Part shown: positions 11,101-21,600 of the stretch, in pieces
Layout of the letters: the number at the start of each line of letters is the position of its first letter
Position numbering within the stretch: the stretch's first letter is position 1
DNA from: Cryptomeria japonica
Lineage: Eukaryota; Streptophyta; Pinopsida; Cupressales; Cupressaceae
Assembly (NCBI RefSeq): GCF_030272615.1
Contig: NC_081413.1
Location: 330,245,802-330,309,801, forward strand
DNA: 64,000 bases
Direction of reading: 5' to 3'
Made by a program: the position numbers and the translations under genes
The notes under the pieces: model-generated
Told to the model about the DNA's origin: nothing
Database searches by the model: none
The model's input: the letters and a program-made list of their open reading frames with translations, nothing else

Positions 11101-12911
11101 GGAAAGTCTATTAGCAATGGGTGACTATCCTATAAAGGAGCCTTTTCTAATTGATCTACTATAATTTGTCTTTTGATGGCTTTTCTATCTAAGTATTCCA
11201 TATCAAACTCGCTCAGGATCATAACCCACTTAGCCAATCGCCCGGTTAATGTTGCTCTACTCAATATGTACTTGAGTGGGTCAAAGTGTGCAATGAGTTG
11301 TACCTTATGACTTAGCATGTAATGTCTGAGCTTTTGGGATGCAAAGATTACTACTAAGCATGCTCACTCTATAGGGGTATAATTAAGCTCATAGCCGATC
11401 ACAGTCCTACTTATATAATAAATGGCCCTTTCTTTTCCTTTTTCGTCATGTTGTGCCAACAAAGCTCCTAGAGCTGAGTTTGTTGCTGATATGTATAACA
11501 ATAGAGGTTTTCTCGGAGTAGGTGATACTAACACGGGTGTATTTAAAAGATAATCTTTCATAGCTTGGAAAGCTTCTTGGCATTTTTTTGTCCATTTAAA
11601 AGTAACTCCTTTCCTGAGTAAATGCTGGAAGGGGTGACACTTATCTGCCAATTGTGCTATGAATCTCCTTATGGATTTCAATCTTACTTGTAACCCTCTT
11701 AGTTGTTTAAGTGTTGATGGAGGTTGAATATCAATGATTGCCTTGACCTTGGTAGGGTCTACAATTCCTCTATTGGACATAATAAACCCTAACAATTTAC
11801 CTGTTGTTATGCCGAACACACACTTCTTTGGATTTAGTCTGACATTATTTTGCTCCAACTGATCAAATATCTGTGCAAGGACTGTAAGGTGACCTTCTCT
11901 TGTTTGTGATTTAACCAATAAGTCATCCACATAATCTTCCATTATGTTGTGGATCATGTCATGAAACAGAGTTGTCATGGCTCGTTGGTATGTTGCTCCG
12001 ACGTTTTTGAGACCAAATGGCATCACAATCTAGCAGTATGTTCCCCATGGGAATGTAAAGGCCATTTTATGTTGATCTTATGGCGCAATTTTAATCTGGT
12101 TGTATCCTAAGAAACCATCCATTAAGGATAGCATTTCATTCCTAGCTGTTAGGTCAACTATCATATCGATATTGGGTAGCGGGAAGTCATCCTTAGGGCA
12201 AGCTTTATTTAGATCCCGAAAATCCATGCAAATTATGATGCCTCTTGTGGGCTTAGTCATAGGTACCAGGTTGGATATCCATTCCGCATCGTCAATAGGT
12301 CGAATGAAATCTATGACCAACAACTTTTGTAGTTCTATTTTAACTAGTAATGGAATACTCAGATGCATTTTTCTCAATTTTTGCTTGTAAGGTTTAACTC
12401 CTGGTATCAAAGGTAAATGATGCAACACTAATTCAGGGTCTAAGCCTGGCATATCTGCATAGGACCAAGCAAAACTGATAGGTCATTTCTTGAAAAAATG
12501 AATGAATTTGTCTTTTTCTTCTTTGCTTAGTGATTTTGCTAGGTCGATGTTATGTACAATCTCTCCTTCTGCTATGTTTACTTCTTCTGTTTCTTCTATA
12601 AGCAATGCTAAACTTTCTCTTTCAATAGGAAGGTTACCCAACTCACTCTTGCCATTATGGGTGGTTTGATCTTTATCTTCTATTGTAGAGGTACTTTCTT
12701 CTCCAAAGTATGTTGTTCTATCCAGGTCTACAACAAACCCTTCTTTGTAATCACCTTGTGGAAATCCCTCTCTGACTTCGAGAAATTCTGCAATTGCTTC
12801 ACTGTTTTCAAACCAATCCAGAGATGGTTTTCCTTCTTGCCCCCAATAAATCAAGTGTGAATGTACAAGGGGTAAATCATTACTCCCTTCCATAGTAGAC
12901 TCTAATAACAT
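11101..12911 (-). pseudogene. Tat reverse transcriptase and ordinary RNase H
   Basis: A single frame with nonsense codons only. Markers in order are DMPGLDPELVLHHLPLIPG (RT entry), AEWISNLVPM, CMDFRDLNKACPKDDFPLP (12200 area), SLMDGFLGYNQI, VMPFGLKNVGATYQRAM (near 12010) and the active site YVDDLLVKS (near 11935). A thumb region follows, then RNase H with LLLYISATNSALGALLAQHD and AIYYISRTV. Stops lie near 12482, 12076, 12028, 11362 and 11128, all compatible with transition mutations. The upstream part (12911-12483) is an acidic linker (PIERESLALLIEETEE) that joins directly to RT. Confidence 0.88.
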
Positions 12912-13823
12912 GAAGACTTGATTGTTTGAATGACTTTGTGTATTTTCATCTTGTATAGACTTTATTTGATACCTTAGTATGACACTTGCTGGTGGGATAG
13001 AATCATGGAGTGATAAGAACTCATAGTCATGAGAGTCTGTCTCACTTTCAATGTATTTTTCATCATCTGAGATATCATCACTTATTTCTTCTTGTTCCTG
13101 CCCCTGATTCTATTGTAGATTGACTGGTCTTCTTTGGACAATAGTTACCCTTCTTAAGCCTGGTATAAGCCTTTACAATCTTTCTTCATCCGATTTGTCA
13201 GGTTGAGACCGAGTCATTTCCCATGGCAGAAGTATTGATAATAACCATGGATTAGATTCATCTGTGGGTATTAAGCCTGCATCTATTGCAACATTAGCTT
13301 GTGTTGTTGTGTCGACAACTGTATCATTTTGTGACTCAGTGTTAGGTTCTTGCAGGAGTTGTCTCATGTCTTCTCCATCTGATTTCGCACTAGGCAATGT
13401 GGGTACTTGATTACTTGTTTGAGATGAAGATGGAAGCACCTGCGTGGACAAATCCCTTTGTGGTATATAGTCTAACAGTTTCATTGGTCAACTTAGTATA
13501 TCAAGGGTATGCTGTCTTGCTTCTGTGATATGTGGTACATGCTTGTACCACAATCCTTGATTCCTTGGATTATCATTAGGAACAATAGGCTCTAGTCTTC
13601 CTTGTTTCTGTAACCCCCGGCCTGTGGTGCCTTCATATCCATGTCTCTAGAGAATTTTGAATCCATTTCCATACTGATCTATGGGTATTCTAGTTATTGT
13701 CATATGATCCTCTTCTCTATATATCCAATGGTTAACATCTTCATTCAGGGATTCTTCTTGTAAGTCACCCCATCTAATGAAAGAGCATGAGTCTGTATAT
13801 CTGGCAATTTCTTTTCCTTTGTC
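12912..13823 (-). pseudogene. Tat polyprotein linker between protease and RT
   Basis: It is in the same frame as protease and RT. Open stretches such as 13173-13484 (MKLLDYIPQRDLSTQVLPSS) are Ser/Thr/Gln-rich without a recognised domain. Several stops interrupt it. Tat polyproteins often have such a low-complexity linker. Confidence 0.55.
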
Positions 13824-14987
13824 TTATTTTTGTATGGTATTGTGAGGTTTCCCAAAAGACTTAGGAGAAAGAGACAACTGTTTCCCACTTAAAGTATTTA
13901 AAATAGAATACTCTACACAACCCATATCTTGTATTTTTAAGGAGGACGTTGTAGGCATATCCTTTTTTGTTTCTATGATTGTTAATGCCTCTAGTTGTGT
14001 AGTGAGAGGTGCTACTTGATTAATAGGTACCTGATTATCCACACTTTCTTTCAAGTAATTGCAATGTTGGAAGGGATTTGGATCACCCTTTATGGTGATT
14101 TCAATACCATTATATGGGAATTTGACACACTGATGAAATGTGGATGGTACTGCTTGCATGGTGTTGATCCATGGGTAGACCAATAACATGTTATATCCCA
14201 GTTCTCTATCCAAGACTTGAAAAGTGACCTCTATTGTTATAGTTCCTACTTGTACGGGTAATGTTACAATGCCTTTTGACAGACGTTCTTCATCATTGTA
14301 TGCCTTGATATTTATCCTCTTGGATGAATCAATATGAAATTTAGAATATCCTAGTGCCTTAACTAGTTTTAAAGTACAAATGTTGAGACCGGCTCCTCCA
14401 TCTATGCGTACTCTTTTGATTCTTCTCTTATGTATGTAAGCTTCCAGATGTAGTGTGTTGTTATGAAGTAGTCTATCACTAGGAATATCTTGTTCTGTGA
14501 ATGCAATATATGTGCCTTGTGTCAAATTTCCTACCATAGACTGGAAGACATTTTCATCTATATCTCTGTCTACTAGCAAATCTTGAAGTGCTTTGTCCAG
14601 TATAGCTCTATGAGTGGGTGAAATACGCAAAAGTTTGAATAATGATATCCGTGCTGGAGTTTTCTTAAGTTCCTCAACAACATTATAAGTCCCTATTGCT
14701 AGTGGCTGATTTTGTGGTATTCCTTGTAAAGTTGCCTTTGATCTGTGAGTAACTACTACACAGTCTCTGTCTCTGGGAGTTATGGTGATCGTAGACACTG
14801 TATCATATTCTATGTTATCAAGATTTATGTTAAATCCCTCTTCATAGTCTTTATGTGTATGTTTGACATCCATGATGTGTTCTATGAGTTCATATTCAAA
14901 CCAACCAGAATGAGATGGTTGATCATGCCCCCAATCTCTAAGACAAAGATTTCTATCATCATCATATTTTGGTGCCTCTAATATCAT
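13824..14987 (-). pseudogene. Tat protease region
   Basis: This is an open stretch of 387 codons in the pol frame. The N-terminal half is acidic. The retroviral-type aspartic protease core is recognisable at about residues 190-290: EAYIHKRRIKRVRIDGGAG, LNICTLKLVKALGY, then LPVQVGTITIEVTFQVL and LGYNMLLVYPWINTMQAVP. The catalytic Asp lies in the IDGGAG motif. The expected LLG.PWI motif reads LLVYPWI. This frame is offset from gag by one base, so a frameshift or stop separates gag and pro-pol. Confidence 0.82.
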
Positions 14988-15124
14988 GCAAATTTGGATA
15001 TCATCTGTGTCAGTGTCTTGATATTTCTCATCTTGATCAAGTGTTTCTTGTGAATCATTGTTTACTATATCTCCTAAGCTAATGGCATGAATAGTGTAGT
15101 CGTATGAGACCTTTGTGTAGTTAG

Positions 15125-17071
15125 CTATATTGTATTGAGTACCTGATGTGGTAGCTTTCCCTTGTCATTCTTAACAAATGGATCCTTAAAGATTGTACGA
15201 CTTGTGTTTGCTGAGGTTTTATTGGTATCGATTGTGATGTCACCTTGGTCTATCAAATCTTGGACCAAGTTTTTCAACTTGTAGCAACTTGCTGTTTTGT
15301 GACCTTTTATCCGATGATAATCACAGAAATCATTATCGTTCCACCATGTGGGTTTGAAAGGACCTGGTTCATATACTCTTATTTCTGGTAAAGTGATCAT
15401 GTTTGTCTGTATTAACTTTTTAAGTGTTGACTCAATAGGTTCTCCTAGAGGTGTGTAATTCCTTCTTGGAGCATTTACTCTGGGGTACCTTGTGTTCGTG
15501 TTTTGTGTAGCATTCACATTTGTTGAAGTAAGGTTATTCTCTGTATGCGGATTTGACGATTGACTCATTCCCAAAGATAAAACTGGTTGAGTTTTGTTTA
15601 TTGTTCTAGTGTCTACAATACCATCATTGGTCACATTTTTGTTTTTCGACCAAAACTTGGATTTTTCATATTTGTTGGTGTTGCCATACTTAATAAGACC
15701 TTGTTCTACTAGTCCCTTCTCACATTTTAGAGCTTTTTCCATGATTTGTTTGAATGTGGTTGAAAATTGCATTTGTATCGGATATTTAATCTTGGGAATC
15801 AAGTTTTTTGTGAACATATCCACTTGCTCTATTTCTAGGATAATTGTCTTGTACCTCCTATAGAGAGCCCTCCATCATTGTATGAAGGATGCAAATGTTT
15901 TATTCTCATATTGTTTAGCGGCACACAAGTCCATCAAAGTAACCGGGGTTTCAATGTTATGAGAGAAGTTTGCAATAAATTGTTAACCTAATTCTCCCCA
16001 TGATGTGATGGTTGGTGGTAAATGTGAAAACCACTCTAAAGCCGGACCCCCCAGACTTTTAGGAAATAGTCTCATTAAGTAAGTATCTTCTATTGCAACC
16101 TCTATAAATGTTGTAAAAAACTCTTTGATATGGTCTCTAGGATCAACCTTCCCTCGATATCTATCAAATTTAGGTGTTTCAAAATATGGTGGGAAAGGCA
16201 GCATGTATAATGTGTGATCGAATGGATAAGGATGTAAGTCCGGTATTGTGTATCTCTTTTTATTGTTACCGGTCTGCATGGTTGTCATTTGTTGTTGCAA
16301 ATTCTATAATTGTTGTGTCAGAATATCTATTTGGGTCAAAGGTACACCTTGTGTTTGTGTATGTCCCACAAAAGGATTCATGGTTGCATAACTAGGAGGT
16401 TGTTGGAAGGTACCATGATTATAATTTTGTGTGTTGTGCATTCCACTAGGTACCATGAAATAAGTGATATGCAAACCCATGTTTGGTGGAGTTGTACTTG
16501 TTGTATTGGTAAGACCTAGATTTGCATTTTGGTGACTATATGTCGATCCTATAGAATAGGAAACCAAAGGTTGGGTTTCACTTGTTTCTTGTGTTTGAAT
16601 AGGTGTTGAGAAACTTGATATTATTGGTATGCTTTGTGTTGGTATACTAACATTTATCGCCGAAGATGATGCACTTGTTTGAAAGATTGCATTTGTATTG
16701 ACATTTGTTTGGATAGGTACATTTTGAGGAAAACTTGAGGTCGTTGCTTACATTTGTGTTATGGGTAGTGTTTGACTCTTATATTGACCTAAAGTTTTTC
16801 CTTGTGGTAAGATCTTTGTGACATCAAAATCTTTAGGTAGTTTCGCCCCATTTTGTAATAAAAGCGATAGATATTTGCCCCTATTACTATGTATAAGTGC
16901 ATCTAATATCATAAGGACATGTGGATCTTGTTGAGCTGACTCAATTTATTCTTTTGTTAAATGTTGTTGTAATTCAATTAGGGTAGACATTTCCCGAGAA
17001 CTTGATTGTTGACTAGTTGATATATCCATATTCCAAGTTGGGTTTACAGGCTGGTCATTGTTTGGGTCCAT
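15125..17071 (-). pseudogene. Tat gag
   Basis: The frame starts at the ATG at 17071 (MDPNNDQPVNPTWNM) and runs to the stop at 15125, about 645 codons, with several nonsense codons (for example after LTKE and after TSWGELG) and no frameshift. A Gln/Thr-rich N-terminus precedes the retrotransposon gag core: ETPKFDRYRGKVDPRDHI, LFPKSLGGPALEWFSHLP and TLMDLCAAKQYENKTFASF. The C-terminal part has PLGEPIESTLKKLIQT and FCDYHRIKGHKTASCYKLKN, the C/H zinc-binding block typical of Tat gag. The same blocks occur in F1/F2. Gag packages RNA in the cytoplasmic particle; this copy is decayed. Confidence 0.85.
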
Positions 17072-17203
17072 TATACCTTTTGCCTTTTGTGACCTTGTGA
17101 CAGAAATTTAAGACTACTATATGAGGGTGGTTTTATGCAAGACAACGACTAATGCTAGACTGTAGACGTAGGTATGAGGTATGCAAAAACTAGACTAGAC
17201 TCT

Positions 17204-17500
17204 CTATTGAGGATTTTGATGTGAGACTTGTTGAGTATTTTTGGATTTCTGTATTGCAAGTTTTTCCATGTCTTCTCTTAGATGTTCTGCAAGAATTTCT
17301 CTATCAATCCTACGGGCAATTTTATACTTGATATTTATCTCGTACTCGACTCCTATATACTGAGGTGTGTTTCTCCTTGAGTCCCAGGTTAAGTTAGCTA
17401 GACCTTCAATGATTTCTCGCTGACTACCGTTTGGCACTAGATTAGGTTTCTCTAAGGGGAGCAAACCATCACCTGGGAGACCCATTAAGACACATGCCAT
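17204..17500 (-). CDS. Small ORF upstream of Tat gag, unknown
   Basis: 98 codons, intact, beginning MACVLMGLPGDGLLPLEKP and ending in a charged helix (REILAEHLREDMEKL). It lies 132 bp upstream of the gag ATG. Tat/Ogre elements often carry an extra ORF before gag, so it may be a remnant of one. I recognise no domain, and a chance ORF is not excluded. Confidence 0.35.
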   Translation of the reverse strand: MACVLMGLPGDGLLPLEKPNLVPNGSQREIIEGLANLTWDSRRNTPQYIGVEYEINIKYKIARRIDREILAEHLREDMEKLAIQKSKNTQQVSHQNPQ

Positions 17501-17589
17501 GACTTTGTAGGATGATTATGTCAATGATGACAGACTAAGACAACCGTATATGAAATCTTGATGAAGACGTATATGAAGATGATAATGGG

Positions 17590-17735
17590 GATGTTAATGA
17601 GGACTATGCAAGGACTAATGATGATAGTAAGGACGTAAATGAGGACTTTGCAAGGATTTATGACGTAAGTGAGGACTATGCAAGGACTAATGATGATAGT
17701 AAGGACATAAATGAGGACTATGCAAGGACTTCCTA
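17590..17735. repeat. Tandem repeat in Tat leader, AATGAGGACTATGCAAGGAC units
   Basis: Four copies of an AATGAGGACT(A/T)TGCAAGGA core alternate with GATGATAGTAAGGAC spacers. The period is about 33 bp, or 60-65 bp for the higher-order unit. Confidence 0.75.
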
Positions 17736-18689
17736 GGGTCACAAGTGTATAAACCTTTGAGTTTTGACGTTTCAAAAAAGGACTTTGTTTTCAGTAATTC
17801 TGTGTATAGGACTAGTTTCGTGGTTTCTTCAAGCCTGAGAACAATTGTTTGGAGGTAAATATAGTTGACTGAACTAGTTTTTCAAACAATCTTCAAAAAT
17901 TCAGAGATATGTAGGATAGGGCCCGAAATAGCCCAAAGGACTGACTCAATACTGATTTAACACAACAATACATAAAAAAGCACAGAATACAATCTTAGGC
18001 TGGAAAGTGGACACCATTCAATGAGGCCCTTATGAAATACCGAGACAAAATGAACAGATAGAGAGTCTGGCAGCACTGGCTCCACTCCACGACACACACT
18101 TCTTGGGCATGCCAGTCTCTCTTACCCCGAAGATCCAAAGATCTTATAGCCAAGGGATTCATGTATCATAGTGTAAGGTACATGAAGGGTATCTATGGGG
18201 TACAATGCACACTCTTGGAATCACTGAATGTAGGGTTTTGGTCTACTAATTTGGTTCTTATTGTAGGGTTTTGAGGGGTCTTGATCCAATGATGGATTCT
18301 CAGAGCAATCCACTTAAGACTTTAGTTGAGCTTATCGGTACAGGGAAGGCCCCCACATATGTTGAATTCACTCAACACTCTAGCCGCCTGACCAGTATAT
18401 TTATATAGAGGCTCAAAAAACCCACTCGCGAGTACGCTAGGAGAGATGATATCCCCAATGCATCCCAATTTGAAGTACCTCTATGGGGTGATGAAATCCC
18501 TAGTCAAAGATACCCCTCACTATGTGGAATAAAATAAAAAATGGATGTCACTGTCACCTTCTTCCTTTCTCCCAAGACCCCGAAGGCGAGTGGAAAGTTA
18601 GTTAATGCGACAGTAGGTCCACCCTAAACACGATAAAAATTCTTTACCTTAAGAAAACCAAATGTGATTTAATCTAATGCAGCCTGATT

Positions 18690-18960
18690 CACGTTCATTT
18701 TATAGCCCAAATTTAGGTGTTGAATACGCATGTGCATGTCCATTTTAGACACCAAATTGAAATATGAAGGCATGCATGTCAATTTTAACTGTTGTTGATT
18801 TTAAGCCCAAATCGAAGTGTTATACATGCATGTCAATTTTAACCAATGTTAATTTTAATCACCAACAGATAAAGTGTGAGATTGTGCATGCATGTTCATT
18901 TTAACCATTGTTGATTTTAAGCACCAAAAGATGAAGTATGAGATTATGAGTGCAATTGAT
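18690..18960. repeat. About four degenerate 60-65 bp units with GCATGCATGTCAATTTTAA
   Basis: The core (A/G)CATGCATGT(C/T)(C/A)ATTTTA recurs near 18735, 18770, 18825 and 18885. Each is followed by a CCA(T/A)TGTTGATTTTAAGCACC-like stretch in the last three units. The units have diverged, so the array is old. Confidence 0.65.
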
Positions 18961-19064
18961 CTAATACTAATCTGATCCTTTCTATAAATTCGCCATAGGT
19001 TGCAAATAGATGATTAGCAGTAAAATCAAATCAATAGAAGACAGAGAATAAAAAATTGACATAA

Positions 19065-19737
19065 ACGAATGCGTGACAATACCTGCGCGATTGCGTGACA
19101 CTGACAAAGCCAATGCGTGAACATAACATAGCGAATGTGTAATTTAGATAGTTGGAATGCGTGACAATAACAGATCAATTGCATAATCCAAATAGGACGA
19201 TTGCGTGATAGATAGGCAGATAACACAAAAAAATAAAAAAATAAAAAATTAATCTAAACCCGATCAGAAACTTGTAAAACTAATTGTGAGGCCCTAGATA
19301 AATCTCTCATCATCCATTCAATATTAATTAGATCACATTTTACTTGATATGAGAGAACTAAGTTGTTATATCTATCAAAGGTTGGTTGATCTTCCCAATC
19401 TTGTATCTACTTTTCTGCTTGGATAAACTTTTGATAGCATTTGGCCTGTCTTCTTTGTTCCTTTGTCCTTCTAGCACCCGAGATCCTGAATTGTACCTTT
19501 CATGCCATAAACTGTTATAATAAAATCATGCAAAATAATTTGTTTCCAGATTTACTCAATTTTAGACAGAATTAAACATATCAAAGAATAGAAAGGATAT
19601 GAGAATAGAAACAATCAACACCAATTTTCCTTGCGAATGCGTGATCTGTAAAGGGTGATTGCGTGATCTTGCCTGGTTGAATGCGTAACGCTATCTGTGC
19701 AATTGCGTGATGATGTAAGGGCGATTGTGTGATGACA
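19065..19737. repeat. Two clusters of the ATTGCGTGA / AATGCGTGA motif
   Basis: The motif recurs every 25-35 bp: about six times in 19065-19215 and six times in 19630-19737, with point changes (GTGTGA, GCGTAAC). The clusters flank a 400 bp stretch without it. On the element's sense strand the motif reads TCACGCA. Confidence 0.7.
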
Positions 19738-19837
19738 AATATGTTCTCGAAATCCATGCAAAATCTTTAAAAAATAAAAAAATTTGTACGACCTGCAAAA
19801 ATTACACAGAAAACAGAGAAGGTAAATTAGCTGTTGC

Positions 19838-19854
19838 TCACGTCGGGTTCACCA
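19838..19854 (-). other. Primer-binding site, tRNA-Trp type (Tat)
   Basis: On the minus strand it reads TGGTGAACCCGACGTGA, starting three bases after the LTR end. It is complementary to the 3' end of plant tRNA-Trp (TCACGTCGGGTTCACCA, from memory of that tRNA). This fixes the strand and the LTR boundary. Confidence 0.82.
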
Positions 19855-19857
19855 AAA

Positions 19858-21058
19858 TGTAGCATGCTCAAATACACCATTTCTTAATAGGAAACAAGGA
19901 TGATCACGAATCCTTAACTATCTAAGCAATTCAAACATAAAACCAATGGAATAAATGCAAAATGGAATTACACTAAGTAATATGAAACTCCCTATTATGC
20001 ATCGTGGCTTCGATTGTCCTTCTTCTCTCTATGGTATGATGGCTCTTAGATATTGCACTGGCAACCTACAATTGACACAAAAATTCAAAGTTTGTGATCT
20101 AGAGGAATTGTGAGGATTGAATTCTCAATTTATAGATTTTTGGAGAAGATTGATTGAAAGGTGGAACCAAAAGATCAAGAGGTGGAACTCAGGTGAGCTC
20201 ACATGTTGATTGATAGTTGAACTGCTGACTTGGAGGTGAAACAAAATATATTGAATAGATTAATTGAGTCAACTGATTGAGAAAAAGCTAACTGAAAGAA
20301 GAAAAAGATGATTGGAAGAAATAAAGAAGATGACCAAGAGAACTAGAAGATGAAAATAGAGATTGGAGAGGTAAATGAATTAATTAATTTAGCATGTGCT
20401 TGCACTTTAACTTAGATTTTCAATTTCATCTTTGCATGAAATTTATTCAAATAATTTAATTTTTTTAATTTAATTTAGCATTTGAATATATTTAGAACTT
20501 GACTTTAATTTTCAATTTGGTTTTTGAAATCATGCACATGTGTTTGAATTTGGAAGAAATTAGAAGAATATGAAATTAAATGAAATTCGAATTTGGGGAT
20601 TTGGAATTGAAGAATTAATTAGTTAATTAAATAATTAAAAAAAACTATTTAATTATGCTAGAAGTGGACTTTAATTAAATAATAAAAATTATTTAAATTA
20701 AAAGATTAAATCACAATTAATTAAATAATAAATATTTAATTAATATTCAGAAGATAGTTGAATGATTAGATGATTAGAGATAGAAATTGAGAATTAATTT
20801 ATTTAAATAATAAAGATTGTTTAAATTGGGGAATTAATCAGAATTAATTAAATAATAAATATTAAATTAATATTTAGAAAATGGTTAAAATGATTAAATG
20901 ATGATAGAAATTGAAAATAGAATAATTAGTAAGATGATGAGGAAATATATGAAACTAGAAGAAATAGTTAATTAAATTAATTAAATAATTAAAGAATTAT
21001 TTAATCAATTAGAAGAATAATTAGTACATGATCAATGAGACATTTTTAGGTGTCTACA
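19858..21058 (-). repeat. Tat 5' LTR (about 1201 bp)
   Basis: On the minus strand it starts TGTAGACACCTAAAAATGTC (from 21058), a typical plant Tat LTR start, and ends GAGCATGCTACA at 19858. It is very AT-rich, with many TTAATTAA-like runs at 20580-21010. A minus-strand TATAAAT box lies at 20128-20134. The right flank 21059-21063 (CCCTC) would be the duplicated target site; its partner is outside the window. Confidence 0.85.
20128..20134 (-). promoter_or_regulatory. TATA box of the Tat LTR
   Basis: TATAAAT on the minus strand, about 270 bp before the LTR end, in the expected position for an LTR promoter. Confidence 0.5.
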
Positions 21059-21060
21059 CC

Positions 21061-21600
21061 CTCTTCTTTAAAAAATGTTGGGATGTGATTCATTTTGATT
21101 TGTGGGCAGCCCTAGAGGAATCAAGAAGAAGCTCTTCAATGTTAAAATTTTTTAATGTTACTAATGTTACCCTCATTCCCAAGAGCAAGGAGCCTAAATT
21201 TTTTGTAGAGTTTATACCCATTTCCCTTTGCAACATAGTTTACAAAATATTTTCTAAAGCTATATATTTGAGACTTCAACATCTTATTCCCAAGATAATT
21301 TCTTTAGAGCAGGGTGGCTTTGTGCCAAGAAGAGAAACAATGGAAGGGGCATTAGTAGCATATGAAGTCTTGCATTCTATTAACTCATCCCATTTATCAT
21401 CATTTATTATCAAATTAGACATGATGAAAGTGTATGATAAAGTAAATTGGAATTTCTTACTAAAAGTACTTCATAAGTTTGGATTCTCTAATAAATGATG
21501 TAAGTGGATCAATTCATGCATCTTAGGTGCTTTCTTCTCAGTTATTATTAATGGAGATCCTTCGGGTTTTTTTGTTGCAACTCAAGGAATTAGACAAGGA
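21061..21600 (+). pseudogene. LINE ORF2, first part: RT fingers/palm entry
   Basis: The frame shows FFKKCWDVIHFDLWAALEE, VTLIPKSKEPKFFVEF.PISLCN.VYKI, RLQHLIPKIISLEQGGFVPRR and IIKLDMMKVYDKVNWNFL (the first metal-binding Asp of RT). It then has a TGA at 21496-21498 and reaches GIRQG at 21600. The solo LTR begins at 21601. The next residues of the same reading frame resume at 23109 (DPLSPFLFIIMAE). Confidence 0.88.

Larger units (their letters stand above)
17501..19837 (-). other. Tat untranslated leader (2.3 kb) between primer site and small ORF
   Basis: No gene is visible. It holds three repeat clusters: ACTATGCAAGGAC units (17590-17735), a roughly 60 bp CATGCATGTCAATTTTAA family (18690-18960), and two TGCGTGA motif clusters (19065-19215, 19630-19737). 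Long repetitive leaders are usual in Tat elements. Confidence 0.6.
6046..21058 (-). mobile_element. Ty3/gypsy element, Tat group, minus strand, 3' end displaced by A
   Basis: Reading leftward the order is 5' LTR (21058-19858), tRNA-Trp primer site, leader, small ORF, gag, protease, RT, RNase H, second RNase H, truncated integrase, long non-coding 3' region, and an antisense PMD pseudogene. Two RNase H domains and an extra ORF of PMD type are known hallmarks of the Tat lineage. The 3' LTR is not in the window because element A is inserted at 6045/6046 and the rest lies to the left. The element is itself inserted in a LINE, which begins at 21059 already within the RT coding region. Confidence 0.85.

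Noticed and set aside
18540-18620. Possible exon-like sequence in the Tat leader
   Set aside because: No open frame longer than a few dozen codons and no homology; surrounded by leader repeats.
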